Assembly (NCBI GenBank): GCA_016872355.1 | Contig: VGZY01000013.1 | Span: 1-48,539, forward strand | DNA length: 48,539 nucleotides | Source of the DNA: SAR202 cluster bacterium | GTDB taxonomy: Bacteria > Chloroflexota > Dehalococcoidia > Lucifugimonadales > VGZY01 | Direction of reading: 5' to 3' | Shown: in pieces, positions 18,054-26,737 of the stretch | Layout of the letters: each line of letters opens with the position of its first letter | Numbering within the stretch: the first letter of the stretch is position 1 | Position numbers and translations under genes: made by a program | The notes under the pieces: generated by a model | Told to the model about the DNA's origin: nothing | What the model saw: only the letters and a program-made list of their open reading frames with translations | The model's database searches: none

Positions 18054-18146
18054 GTAGGGGCGTTCTATGAACGCCCTGGTTGGTTACGAATACGGTTCCA
18101 CTAACCATATTCCACGCCGTCGAGGGCGTTCATAGAACGCCCCTAC
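18054..18146. repeat. REPIN-like inverted pair of GTAG-headed palindromes
   Basis: Two perfectly inverted 24-base copies, at 18054-18077 and 18123-18146, each start at their outer end with GTAG and contain the internal palindrome GGGCGTTC-TAT-GAACGCCC. The 45-base spacer has an inner 6-bp stem, TGGTTA (18081-18086) with TAACCA (18102-18107). A 5' GTAG tetranucleotide followed by a palindrome, two copies head to head, is the layout of REP doublets mobilised by RAYT transposases. It lies between the cyclophilin and NHL genes. Confidence 0.75.
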
Positions 18147-18163
18147 GGCATGCGCAATCCGCG

Positions 18164-19186
18164 CTAGTTCGCGGACAGCGACGGCGCCTTTAGCTCGGGG
18201 CCGATCTCTTCCTGGGTGAGGGGGACCGCCTGCTTCTGGTATACCTGGATGCGGTACGACTCATGATCGGCCACGTACATGCGGCCCTTTTTGTCCAGGC
18301 GCACGGAGCGCGGACCCTGGAAGCGCTTCTCCGTCTCCATGTTCGCCATCTCGCGCAGGCGAAGGACGCGCTTCTGGTTCTTGATGAGCTGGATGGCAGA
18401 CTTCGACAGGGTTGCGTCGCCGATGAACTTCTGGACGAACCGGCCGCCTTTGTTGTACAGGTTAACCCTGTTGTTACCCCAGTCGGCGACGTAGATATCG
18501 CCGTCGTCGTCTACTTCGATGCCTGCGGGCCTGGTTAGCTCCCCGTCGCCCGTCCCGGACTTCCCGAACTCGAATATGAAGCGGCCGTCGCAGGTGAACT
18601 TCTGGACACGGTCATTGCGCCAGTCGCTGACGTAGAGGTCTCCGAACTTGTCTTCTGCGATGCCCCAGGGGGTGTCGAATTCGCCGGGGCGGTTCCCCTG
18701 CGAGCCGAAGCTCATGATGAACCTTCCGTCTTTGGTGAACTTCTGCACCCGGTGGTTGAGAGCGTCGACGACGAACACGTCCTCTTTCGCATCGAACGCG
18801 ATGCCGGCGGGCCGGTTAAGCTGGCCCTCCTTCGAGCCGTGCTGCCCCCAGTGGCCGAGGAACTGGCCTTCCTTCGAGTACATAGTGATCCTGTGACAGG
18901 CCTCGTCCGTGATGTAGAGGTTATCCTCTCCATCCAGGACGACCTGGATGGGCCACATCATCTCGTCTTCGCCGACGCCCTTCCGGTCGCGGCCCCACGC
19001 AAGCTTCCCGAATGTCCGCACGACCTGTTCGTCGAACGTGATCACTCGTATCGGCGCGGTGCACAGCACGTAGATCAGCCCGTCCTTGCCGATGGCGAGG
19101 TCCATGGGGAAGTCTGTGATCCTCTTGCAGGCGAGCGTTGTGAGGTACGGGAAGCCGACGCGGAGAAGGGCGTAGGGGAAGGTCAT
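18164..19186 (-). CDS. NHL-repeat beta-propeller protein
   Basis: This 340-residue protein consists of repeated blades of the form P-x-GIA-x(2)-xxxDxYVxDxxNxRVQKFxxDG, with clear copies near residues 85-125, 130-175, 180-220 and 228-265, and a divergent last blade around 290-330. It is probably a six-bladed propeller used for binding or as a lyase-like scaffold. No signal peptide is obvious. GGAGG lies 8 bases before the ATG. It sits downstream of the DUF1800 and DUF1501 genes in the same direction, suggesting a shared process. Confidence 0.85.
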   Translation of the reverse strand: MTFPYALLRVGFPYLTTLACKRITDFPMDLAIGKDGLIYVLCTAPIRVITFDEQVVRTFGKLAWGRDRKGVGEDEMMWPIQVVLDGEDNLYITDEACHRITMYSKEGQFLGHWGQHGSKEGQLNRPAGIAFDAKEDVFVVDALNHRVQKFTKDGRFIMSFGSQGNRPGEFDTPWGIAEDKFGDLYVSDWRNDRVQKFTCDGRFIFEFGKSGTGDGELTRPAGIEVDDDGDIYVADWGNNRVNLYNKGGRFVQKFIGDATLSKSAIQLIKNQKRVLRLREMANMETEKRFQGPRSVRLDKKGRMYVADHESYRIQVYQKQAVPLTQEEIGPELKAPSLSAN

Positions 19187-19215
19187 TCTGGCGCCTCCGT
19201 GTGCAGTGAAAAAAA

Positions 19216-19294
19216 GTAGTCGCTCGGTACATCGCTCCTCGCATTCGCCATCGCTGACCGTTGGCGAAGCAGGCGCGATGAATCCCGCGACTAC
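19216..19294. repeat. Second REPIN-like element (GTAGTCGC arms)
   Basis: Three nested inverted arms occur in order: GTAGTCGC (19216-19223) with GCGACTAC (19287-19294), CATCGC (about 19230) with GCGATG (about 19275), and TTCGCCA (19244-19250) with TGGCGAA (19262-19268). Each half starts with GTAG at its outside end. It fills the gap between the NHL and DUF1501 genes. The family differs from the element at 18054. Confidence 0.65.
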
Positions 19295-19316
19295 AGAAGT
19301 CAGATCCGTTCAGTTT

Positions 19317-20453
19317 CTACTTGAAAATGGGTAGCTGCTCGAACTTGCCGTTCACTATGGGCACGGAGTCGAGGCCCATCACCTGTTCCAGGATCGACGC
19401 GTACATGCCGCGATAGTCGTAGGTGTGCTTCAAGTCCTCGCCATCGGCCAGGTCCGGCTGCTTGAGCGAGGGGTACTCGGCGTAGAAGCCGCCCTTGACG
19501 TTGTCGCCGATGATGAACGCGCCGCCGCCCGCGCCGTGGTCGGTGCCGCTGCCGTTGTCCGCAACGCGGCGGCCGAACTCTGTGAAGACGAGCATCGTGA
19601 CGTTGTCCGCGGCATCATGGTCGCGCAGGTCGCGGAAGAAGTCGCTGATCGCACGGGTGAGGTCACTCAGCAGGATCTGGTGCATGGGGGCCTGGTTGGA
19701 GTGCGTGTCGTAGCCGCCGTGGTTGACGTAGAAGATGCGTGTGCCCAGGTCAGCCAGGTGAACGCGGGCGACGTCGCGCAGGCCACGCGCGATCTCGTTG
19801 CCGGCGTACTCAACTTTGGACTTGTACATCTCCGGGGCCTTCTTGATGATCTCAGCGCCCTGGAGCACGCTATTGCCGGTCTCGGACAGGTAGTCCATGA
19901 CAGGGCCGGTGCCCATTGCGGGAGCGTACATCTCCTTGAAGCGGTCCAGCGCCTCCATGCGCTGCTCCTCAACGGTCAGGCCCGTCATCAGGCCGTAGTT
20001 GTCCAGGTCGCCTACGGAGGTTACCGGGACGCCCTTGGAGACAAGCGCCTGCGGGAGGCCGCGGCCGAAGTTGACGGAGGTGAGGACGTTCTCTTTCTTG
20101 GGGTCGAGCATCTTCGTCACGATGCCCAGCCACCCTTCGGTGGAGATTTTCACGGGCTCGCAGGTGTGCCAGATGTACATGCTGCGGAAGTGGGAGCGGC
20201 TGCCGCCGGGGTAGCCGATGCCCTGGACGATGGCCATTTTGCCGGAATCCCAGAACTGCTTCAGGGGCGCCGCCGCAGGATGGAAGCCCACCTGGTCGTT
20301 GATCTTGACGACCTTGTCCTCTTTGACGCCCATCGTGGGACGATAGTCGTAGTAAAGCGGGTTTGCGAAAGGCACTATAGTGTTCATAAAGTCGTTGCCG
20401 CCCGCGAGCTGCACGACCACGAGGACTGGGGGCTTCTTAACGCTTGTGACCAT
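19317..20453 (-). CDS. DUF1501 domain-containing protein
   Basis: This 378-residue protein has the DUF1501 hallmarks: LVVVQLAGGNDFMNTIVPF, RPTMGV, VGFHPAAAPLKQFW, RSHFRSMYIWHT, the histidine-rich VNHGGYDTHSNQ and VFTEFGRRVADNGSGTDHGAGG. The fold relates to the alkaline phosphatase/sulfatase superfamily, with conserved His and Asp probably binding metal. Many relatives begin with a Tat signal, which is absent here. It is paired with the DUF1800 gene 22 bases upstream, a widespread pairing of unknown function. Confidence 0.88.
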   Translation of the reverse strand: MVTSVKKPPVLVVVQLAGGNDFMNTIVPFANPLYYDYRPTMGVKEDKVVKINDQVGFHPAAAPLKQFWDSGKMAIVQGIGYPGGSRSHFRSMYIWHTCEPVKISTEGWLGIVTKMLDPKKENVLTSVNFGRGLPQALVSKGVPVTSVGDLDNYGLMTGLTVEEQRMEALDRFKEMYAPAMGTGPVMDYLSETGNSVLQGAEIIKKAPEMYKSKVEYAGNEIARGLRDVARVHLADLGTRIFYVNHGGYDTHSNQAPMHQILLSDLTRAISDFFRDLRDHDAADNVTMLVFTEFGRRVADNGSGTDHGAGGGAFIIGDNVKGGFYAEYPSLKQPDLADGEDLKHTYDYRGMYASILEQVMGLDSVPIVNGKFEQLPIFK

Positions 20454-20474
20454 CTGTACACGCCTCCTGGGGGG

Positions 20475-21935
20475 TTAATAGAATTGATATTCCCTTGCCG
20501 ACACCACTAGCTGTAACATCTTGCCGACCCGGGTTTCGCTCATTGCCCGATCGGCTGCGCTACGAAACTTAATAGGGCCGCCCGCGTGGGCGTGAGACAG
20601 CAGTCCCGCCCTTGTCTCCTTACTGACGGTTGACAGCCCCGCATGCTCCAGGCACAGGTCAACAAAGCGCTCCAGCGACACCGATTCCCCGTCTGTGCCA
20701 AGCCTGTCTATCAGGTCCTGGGTCCCGGGGACGCTCGTGTCCGCTATCTCGTTAACCGCGTAGTTGACCCTTTCGTTGAGGGTGCCGCCGTCTATCCATC
20801 CCTGGCCGGTTATCCAGCCCTCGACAGTCAGCGGGTTCATCAGCGTCTGCCCCATGGAGCCCATGGCGTTCAGGTGCTTGCCGATGCCGATCTCCGGCTC
20901 TTTGAAGGTGCCCATGATGCGGGCGAGGCCAGCGACCAGGTCGGTCGGGCTCTTTACCTTCTGGAACATTGCTTCCTTGAAGAAGTCAGATGTGAAAAGG
21001 GTGTGCATCAGGGGCCGCATCTCGCCGCGATGGCTGAAATAGGCCTCTGAGAGGGTTTCGATTGCTTCGATATTCCTGGGCGGGAGCTGGCTCCACGCTG
21101 AGACAGGCGGCTCGTCGGCCACGAAGAAGTTGTACAGGTGCCTGGCTACAAACCGTGCGGTCGCGGGCTGCCTGCAGATGATATCTATGATGTCCTCGCC
21201 GTTAAAGCGCCCGGTCTCTCCAAGGAACGTCTTCTCGGAGTCGTCGTGGTCTTCCGGGTGGTAGACGAATTTCGTCGGCCACTTCCCGTAAACGGTCCCG
21301 ACCAGCGGCTGGTCGAACGTCCAGCCCGTGAACGCCTGTGTGGACGCCTTGACATCAGCCTCAGTGTAGTTGCCGGCGCCCATGGAGAAGAGCTCGAGGA
21401 GCTCCCGCCCGTAGTTTTCGTTCGGCTCGACTCGATGGTTCTCGTTGTTGTCCAGCCAGAAGATCATCGCGGGGTCTTTCGAGACCTCCACGAGGACTGT
21501 GCGAAGGTTCGTGAGGCCCACGCGCCTGAACGTCTCTATCTGGCGGCGGTTGGAGCGCGGGTGGCCCGCCTTGGAGCCGCCGCAGGCGAAGAGTTGGTGG
21601 CAGAACAGGGCCATCCGCTCTTTAAGAGGGTCGTGGCTGTTGAGCATCCGATAGAGCCACTTGGCGACGAAGCCGCCCTCGGCCCTGCTGATGTCAGGGT
21701 AGTAACGAAGGAGAAGGTCCTCGCCCGGGAAGCGGTGGTCGTCCGGCGGGAGGTTGCCCAGGTAGTAGCGCTGGAGGATATCGGGCTCGTCCAGGGCGCG
21801 AGGCGTGGGATAGACGAGCTCGCGCACGGTGGCGTCATAGCCCATGGCCGTGAACTCATCCAACTCTTCCTGAGTCGCACCGAATCCGGCGCGGCGGAGC
21901 AGGTGGGCGATTTGCGCCTTTTCAGTCTCAGGCAT
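20475..21935 (-). CDS. DUF1800 domain-containing protein
   Basis: This protein of about 486 residues begins METEKAQ-like (MPETEKAQIAHLLRRAGFGAT), the standard DUF1800 start. Further family blocks are RMALFCHQLFACGGSK, DPAMIFWLDNNENHR-x-PNENYGRELLELFSMG, FTGWTF, KTFLGETG and the C-terminal TSVPGTQDLIDRLG region. The open frame extends to 22004 with a TTG, but the ATG at 21935 matches homologs. Function is unknown. It is co-transcribed with the DUF1501 gene and probably with the NHL gene. Confidence 0.88.
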   Translation of the reverse strand: MPETEKAQIAHLLRRAGFGATQEELDEFTAMGYDATVRELVYPTPRALDEPDILQRYYLGNLPPDDHRFPGEDLLLRYYPDISRAEGGFVAKWLYRMLNSHDPLKERMALFCHQLFACGGSKAGHPRSNRRQIETFRRVGLTNLRTVLVEVSKDPAMIFWLDNNENHRVEPNENYGRELLELFSMGAGNYTEADVKASTQAFTGWTFDQPLVGTVYGKWPTKFVYHPEDHDDSEKTFLGETGRFNGEDIIDIICRQPATARFVARHLYNFFVADEPPVSAWSQLPPRNIEAIETLSEAYFSHRGEMRPLMHTLFTSDFFKEAMFQKVKSPTDLVAGLARIMGTFKEPEIGIGKHLNAMGSMGQTLMNPLTVEGWITGQGWIDGGTLNERVNYAVNEIADTSVPGTQDLIDRLGTDGESVSLERFVDLCLEHAGLSTVSKETRAGLLSHAHAGGPIKFRSAADRAMSETRVGKMLQLVVSAREYQFY

Positions 21936-22004
21936 GGGCAGACTTCGTCCCAGGTTGTTCGGGCTTAGATACCGCTTTTTATCACGGCGGTTTCCGGCTG
22001 TCAA

Positions 22005-22288
22005 GGCCGCAAACGCTGCAACTATTTGCCGTGGCGAATATTATACGCTTCGATTATGATTTGTGCACTTCGAGGGAACACCAGCCGAATAGCGTAAGCC
22101 TCGGACCGGGGCTGAACGGAATAGTTCATACACTTTAATTATACGCTCGCCGTCGAAGTTTGGACTTTCACCTCGCGTCCGATGGCCCGGCGAGCGCGCA
22201 CTGTGGTAAATTCACCGTTGAAGCGTCGGCGCGCCGTTCTGTCGTCGTGAGGCACTTTCGAGACAATATTAACCTGGAGTCATGACTG
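22005..22288. other. Divergent intergenic region with two minus-strand -10 boxes
   Basis: The region separates the DUF1800 operon (minus) from the Gfo/Idh/MocA gene (plus). On the minus strand there is TGCACA (22062-22067), 16 bases, TATAAT (22040-22045), a plausible promoter for the DUF1800 operon. A second TATAAT in the same GCGTATAAT context occurs at 22138-22143 with a poor -35. No gene is visible. Confidence 0.5.
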
Positions 22289-23353
22289 ATGAAGAAGATA
22301 AGGGTGGGCATTATCGGCATTGGACAGGTAGCGCAGGCACGGCACATCCCGCGTCTCAAGCAGGACCCTGATGTGGAGCTCGTCTCCGCGTGGGCGCCGA
22401 AGGCCGAGAAGGCGCGCGCCGCTGCGGAGAAGGCCGGAATCAAGCACACGGCCGCATCGTGGGAGGAGATCGCCCGTTCCGGCGAAGTGGACGCGGTGGT
22501 CATTGCGACGCCGCCCGTTCTTCACCTCCCGGCAACGAAGCTCGCTCTGGAGTCCGGCAAGCACGTCCTCTCCCAGGCGCGCATGGCGCGGAACCTGAAA
22601 GAGTCGCACGAGATGTTGCGGCTTGCGAAGCAGCACAGCAAGCTCGTCACGGCGCTTTACCCCCCGCTACCCGGGTTGAAAGGCGACAGGGTTATGGAGA
22701 GGCTTATTAAGAAGGAAGGGTTCGTTGGAGAGATTCGGGAGGTAAGGGTAACGGGCCTGGCCTACAGCCCTGCGTCGGATGAGTACAACTGGCGCTACGA
22801 CCCGGAGGCATCAGGCGTTAACGCGATGACTCTCGGCATGTGGGCGGAGGTGCTGCACCGTTGGGTTGGCCCTGCAAAAACTGTTGCGGCGATCGGGCGG
22901 ACGTACTCAAAGACCCGCAAGGACCGCGACGGTAAGGCCGTGCCTGCCGGCGTGCCTGATTCCATTGGCATAACGGCGCAGCTTGAGAACGGGGCTATTG
23001 CCACCTACCACTTCGCCACCGGCGCGGCGGCCGCTCCCGACCAGGCGATAGAGATTTACGGGTCGAAGGGCGCGCTGGTCTACAAGCTCTTTGGGGACGA
23101 GATCCGCGCCGGCGCCGCGGGCGCAAAGGCGCTGGAGCCCATAGAGATTCCGGCCGCCGAGGTGCGAAATCAGACAACCGACCTGGAATGGATAAGGGCG
23201 ATCCGTGACGGTACGCCGGTGAGGCCTGACTTTGATGAGGGCGTCCGCTACATGGAGTTCTCCGAGGCCGTTGCTCTGTCCATGAAGTCCGGGAAGACAG
23301 TGACGTTGCCGATGCAGCCCTCAATGGACTCCTGGGGCAAGCTGATAGGCTGA
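22289..23353 (+). CDS. Gfo/Idh/MocA-family oxidoreductase lacking the EKP lysine
   Basis: This 354-residue protein has an N-terminal Rossmann domain with GIIGIGQVAQARHIP and the strand VDAVVIATPPVLHLP, and a C-terminal alpha/beta domain. At the place of the family motif EKP, residues 96-98 read QAR (HVLSQARMARN), so the usual catalytic/cofactor lysine is Ala97. This points to a divergent subfamily with altered chemistry or a non-redox role. GGAG lies 9 bases before the ATG. The gene stands first on the plus strand after the divergent intergenic region. Confidence 0.85.
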   Translation: MKKIRVGIIGIGQVAQARHIPRLKQDPDVELVSAWAPKAEKARAAAEKAGIKHTAASWEEIARSGEVDAVVIATPPVLHLPATKLALESGKHVLSQARMARNLKESHEMLRLAKQHSKLVTALYPPLPGLKGDRVMERLIKKEGFVGEIREVRVTGLAYSPASDEYNWRYDPEASGVNAMTLGMWAEVLHRWVGPAKTVAAIGRTYSKTRKDRDGKAVPAGVPDSIGITAQLENGAIATYHFATGAAAAPDQAIEIYGSKGALVYKLFGDEIRAGAAGAKALEPIEIPAAEVRNQTTDLEWIRAIRDGTPVRPDFDEGVRYMEFSEAVALSMKSGKTVTLPMQPSMDSWGKLIG

Positions 23354-23387
23354 CCCGTGCGCGATGCCGCGCCAGCGAGGTGCGATA

Positions 23388-24104
23388 ATGTCGACCACTC
23401 CGTCCCCCGGCGAGGAGAATACGCAGGACCTGCCGCAACCGCAGCCGCGCGCGCCGGACAATTCGCTGGTCGCCTGGGAGCCATCGAAGCCAAAAAGCGG
23501 TAGCCTTCCAACGACCTGCCTCGGCGTCCTGGTCGCCCCTGTCCAGACGTTGCGGCGTGTCGTTGAGCACCGGCCTACCGGGTGGGCAATAAATATCATC
23601 GTGTTCCTGGGAGCGCTGGACGGCGTCATTGACTGGTCAACAGGCAACGCCTGGACACGCGCTTTCGGCGCCGAGGGGCCGGACAATGGCTTTTCGATAG
23701 GCGCAGCTATGGCCGGTGCGGTCATCAGCCCGGCCGTCCTCACCATCCTAATCGCGTTCTTCGCCGCCGTTGTCACGGCATCCAGCAGGGTGCTGGGCGG
23801 CAAGGGGCCGTACGCTGGGCTCTTCTCCGGGTTCGTTTTCGCGTACCTTCCCTCCTTGTTGTTTTCCCCATTTCAACTGGCGGCCATGGTGCTCGGGCTC
23901 TCGGAATCCGGCCTGCCGGGAGTTGTCGTGCTAGGCCTGTGGCTGTGGAGCCTGGTGCTGGCCGTGATCGCAGTTCGAGAGAATAACGGTTTCCGAACCC
24001 TTACAGCAATCGCAGCATTTGTCATTCCTACGGCGATGCTGATGGTATTCCTGTTCGCTCTCCTCGTATTTGCCGTCTTTTACCTTGCTCCCGCGCTCCA
24101 ATAG
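23388..24104 (+). CDS. Yip1-like membrane protein
   Basis: This 238-residue protein has a proline-rich cytosolic N-terminus (about 45 residues) and then five likely membrane helices starting near VLVAPVQTLRRVVEHRPTGWAIN, a segment typical of Yip1/YIF1-like bacterial proteins. The ATG at 23388 has GAGGTG 8 bases upstream and is preferred to 23364. Function is unknown. It lies 34 bases after the oxidoreductase and is convergent with the MFS gene. Confidence 0.7.
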   Translation: MSTTPSPGEENTQDLPQPQPRAPDNSLVAWEPSKPKSGSLPTTCLGVLVAPVQTLRRVVEHRPTGWAINIIVFLGALDGVIDWSTGNAWTRAFGAEGPDNGFSIGAAMAGAVISPAVLTILIAFFAAVVTASSRVLGGKGPYAGLFSGFVFAYLPSLLFSPFQLAAMVLGLSESGLPGVVVLGLWLWSLVLAVIAVRENNGFRTLTAIAAFVIPTAMLMVFLFALLVFAVFYLAPALQ

Positions 24105-24236
24105 CCAGGTGTCTCCACAGCATGTTCGTCTGCCCAATTGGGGTATTCCCCGGATAATAATTGATCCTGGGCGCGCTCATTTCAGCGCCGGGCTCGTACT
24201 GAACAATGCGCTTGTCAATAACGGTGCCGGCTCTAT

Positions 24237-25493
24237 CTAGCGGCTGGCAATCCGCGGGTACATGACGGCGAACGCGATAAGACGCAGCGTTGTTGAGATC
24301 AGGAACAGGGACATGATCTGGTGCTCCAGAATTCTGGGCATGAAAGGCGCGATAATGCCGCCGAGCGCCAGTCCGAAGAAGCCGCCGGTTGAGACCATAG
24401 CCTTGAAGAGCCCTATCATCGAGGGCCGGTCGCCCTCGCCTGACTTCTGCACTATAAAGTTGTATCCCGCCAGCACCCAACCTGAGTACGTCGCGCCGGC
24501 CACCATGTGCACTGGGACCAGCCACCACACGTTCGGAGCGAGGATGAAGGCGGTGGGCCACACGCAGACAGGCGGGATTGTTAGCAGCACCACAAAAAGG
24601 CTGCCACGCGAGTCTACCAGGCGTCCCCAGAACGGCATCGCCACGGCCGTGGATAGGCTGGAGGCGAGGCCGAGCATGACGAAGGTCAGGTAGCTTACCT
24701 CCAGTATGCGAAGCAGGTAGACGGCGAAGAATGGCGAGGCGATGCCCATGAAAAAGTGGAACGTCGCCGCAAAGCGTATGAAGCGGCCCGTTGCGGTCCC
24801 CCTCAGGGCGGCATACTGTTTCCACGGCGCGACCGGCGGGGAGAGCCGGGCCTCCGGCCTCGGGTCAGGGACGCGCGTGAAGAAGGCCGCGGAGGTCAGC
24901 CGCGCCAGCAGCGCAAGTACGAACAGGCCGGCGAAGCCCCAGAGCACCGCGCCATCCAGCCGGTCCAGCACGGCCGCGCCGGTGATCGCCACGACGGTAG
25001 ACGCCAGAGTCACCGTGGAGCCGCGCACGCCGAGGTACCGCCCTCGCCGGTGAGACGGCACCAGGTCCGCCATCCAGCTTCCCCAGATGGGCTCAATGAG
25101 GACGAGGAGGGCGTATGCAAGGGCGCCGCACGGGATGAGGACCCAGACCTGGTAGGCGGTTGGCAGCAGCGGGACCAGGCAGAGCAGCGCCCACGGGAGC
25201 GCGCCCAGCAGCGTGGCGAGCACGACCATTCGCTTGCGCCCGCCCAGCCAGCCCTGGAGTCTGGCGGCCATGAGCTGGGATATGGCGGAGAATAGCTCCG
25301 CAGCGGCGACGAGGAGGCCCATCTGCAGGTTCGTCGCCCCCATGCGGATCGCCATGGGACTCACGAAGTTGCTGTGGACTCCGAGGGCGACGGCGCCGAC
25401 GCCCGATTCGCCCAGAAGCAGGCGAGAGCCGCGCTTGAGGGCCGCATCACTTGCGGTTGCCGCCTTTGTTGGAGAGGTCTCGGATGAGGTCAT
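24237..25493 (-). CDS. Major facilitator superfamily transporter
   Basis: This 418-residue protein has about 12 hydrophobic helices and MFS landmarks: the loop after helix 2 (RLQGWLGGRKRMVV), SHRRGRYLGVRGS in helix 5 and GRLVDSRGS in the second half. The N-terminal 25 residues are cytosolic. Substrate is not predictable. The DUF1801 gene ends 15 bases upstream on the same strand. No strong ribosome site is visible before the ATG. Confidence 0.85.
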   Translation of the reverse strand: MTSSETSPTKAATASDAALKRGSRLLLGESGVGAVALGVHSNFVSPMAIRMGATNLQMGLLVAAAELFSAISQLMAARLQGWLGGRKRMVVLATLLGALPWALLCLVPLLPTAYQVWVLIPCGALAYALLVLIEPIWGSWMADLVPSHRRGRYLGVRGSTVTLASTVVAITGAAVLDRLDGAVLWGFAGLFVLALLARLTSAAFFTRVPDPRPEARLSPPVAPWKQYAALRGTATGRFIRFAATFHFFMGIASPFFAVYLLRILEVSYLTFVMLGLASSLSTAVAMPFWGRLVDSRGSLFVVLLTIPPVCVWPTAFILAPNVWWLVPVHMVAGATYSGWVLAGYNFIVQKSGEGDRPSMIGLFKAMVSTGGFFGLALGGIIAPFMPRILEHQIMSLFLISTTLRLIAFAVMYPRIASR

Positions 25494-25508
25494 AAGTGCG
25501 GCTGGCCG

Positions 25509-25958
25509 CTACGCTTCGCCGCGGCCCTTCTTGTAGCGGGCAATGTGCTCCTTTACCGGAGTCCGCGCGACAAGCTCCGCAACCACTTCGAGCGGAAGGT
25601 CATCCAGCCTTTTGAAGCGTACGCAAGACTTTCCCATGTCCAGCTTCTTGCCTGAGGCCTCGTACCTGGATACAAACCACTCCTCTTCATGTTTGTCCAT
25701 GTACACGGGGACGTAGAGGGACATGTAGTTCTTCTGGGAGGCCAGGGCAATGTATCCCAGCGGTTGGCCGTTATAGGTCTTCGGCAGCACGCTGAACGGG
25801 ACGTACCAGCAAATCATGCCGTACGCCATGCCTTCCTCGTACCCCGGCGGCAGGTTGTCCCGGACCACTTTGCGGACCCTCACGATTGCTTCCTTCCGCT
25901 CCGGCGGGAGTGATGCTATGTAGTCTTCTACGGTGACGTCTCCGTATTTTTTCGGCAT
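25509..25958 (-). CDS. DUF1801 domain-containing protein
   Basis: This 149-residue protein has the YdhG/DUF1801 pattern: DYIASLPPERKEAIVRVRKVVRDNLPPGYEEGMAYGMICWYVP, then PLGYIALASQKNYMSLY, GKSCVRFKRLDDLPLE. The fold resembles iron chaperones (frataxin-like Fra/YdhG), but the function is uncertain. The ATG at 25958 has AAGGAG 10 bases upstream and is preferred to the longer frame from 26027. Confidence 0.85.
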   Translation of the reverse strand: MPKKYGDVTVEDYIASLPPERKEAIVRVRKVVRDNLPPGYEEGMAYGMICWYVPFSVLPKTYNGQPLGYIALASQKNYMSLYVPVYMDKHEEEWFVSRYEASGKKLDMGKSCVRFKRLDDLPLEVVAELVARTPVKEHIARYKKGRGEA

Positions 25959-26041
25959 GCGGTTGGCTCCTTGGTCGGGCACGGGTTGGCGAAACAAGTC
26001 TACAGGATGAGACTGTGTAGCGGCCACCAGGCATTAATCGG

Positions 26042-26725
26042 TCATCTGACTTGAACGTTCAGTCGTTCACTCCTTCGCCGGTGCACGAAGATGGCTGTAG
26101 CGTAAGCGACTACCATTCCAACGGCCCAGATTTTAGCGATACTGAAGGATGGGATGGCGCCATTGCCCCAGAGGAAGAATGGGACTAGAAAGGGAGCTAC
26201 CCCGAGCACGGATAAGATCACAGCCGTGGCAACGTGCCTGCTCCCGAAGGTCCTTCGGTCTTCCGGAAAGGACGCTGCAGCAATGAGGAATGCGACAAAG
26301 CCCGCAGCGACGGCAATCAGTATGGCTGGAAGGTACAGCAGACCCTTACTCGCGCCGTGCTGGCCGGCGGTAGGAATGACGCCTATTAGAGAAGCCGCCC
26401 ACGGGATACTCGTGAATACTATTACGGCTGCACCCCATACTCCGGACCGAGTGACGTACCCGGCGAAGACGAGAAAAAGGACCATTGGCAAGGTGGCGGC
26501 GTGAAAGATAATAACCCATGTGAGGCTGAACACTTGCCTGGTGCCATACTTAACCGGATAGTATGGACCGACTGTCGACCAGGCGGTTGCCCCCGATGGC
26601 TCCATAACCACCACTCCGTCCTGGCCTATGGCGAACAGCACGTTTCCGCTTCGGTCGTCCCATATGCCATCCGTAGGCACTGCCCTCACAATGCGACCGT
26701 CGAAGTCCTCACCCACACTCGGCAA
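26042..26725 (-). CDS. C-terminal part of a split membrane/beta-propeller protein
   Basis: This 227-residue frame begins in a propeller-like segment (DGIWDDRSGNVLFAIGQDGVVVMEP, one BNR/Ycf48-like blade) and continues into about five membrane helices. It is in exactly the same frame as the gene upstream (26738-27544) and is separated from it by one TAA at 26738-26740 and four codons. The start used here is a TTG. Read through the stop, both would make one 500-residue protein with membrane, propeller and membrane parts. It may be a decayed half or an independently started protein. Confidence 0.65.
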   Translation of the reverse strand: MPSVGEDFDGRIVRAVPTDGIWDDRSGNVLFAIGQDGVVVMEPSGATAWSTVGPYYPVKYGTRQVFSLTWVIIFHAATLPMVLFLVFAGYVTRSGVWGAAVIVFTSIPWAASLIGVIPTAGQHGASKGLLYLPAILIAVAAGFVAFLIAAASFPEDRRTFGSRHVATAVILSVLGVAPFLVPFFLWGNGAIPSFSIAKIWAVGMVVAYATAIFVHRRRSERLNVQVR

Positions 26726-26737
26726 CGTGGTCTCAAT

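Noticed and set aside
24105-24236. Possible protein remnant in the gap between the Yip1-like and MFS genes
   Set aside because: A minus-strand stretch looked protein-like, but it is short, not connected to a start, and could not be matched to a family.
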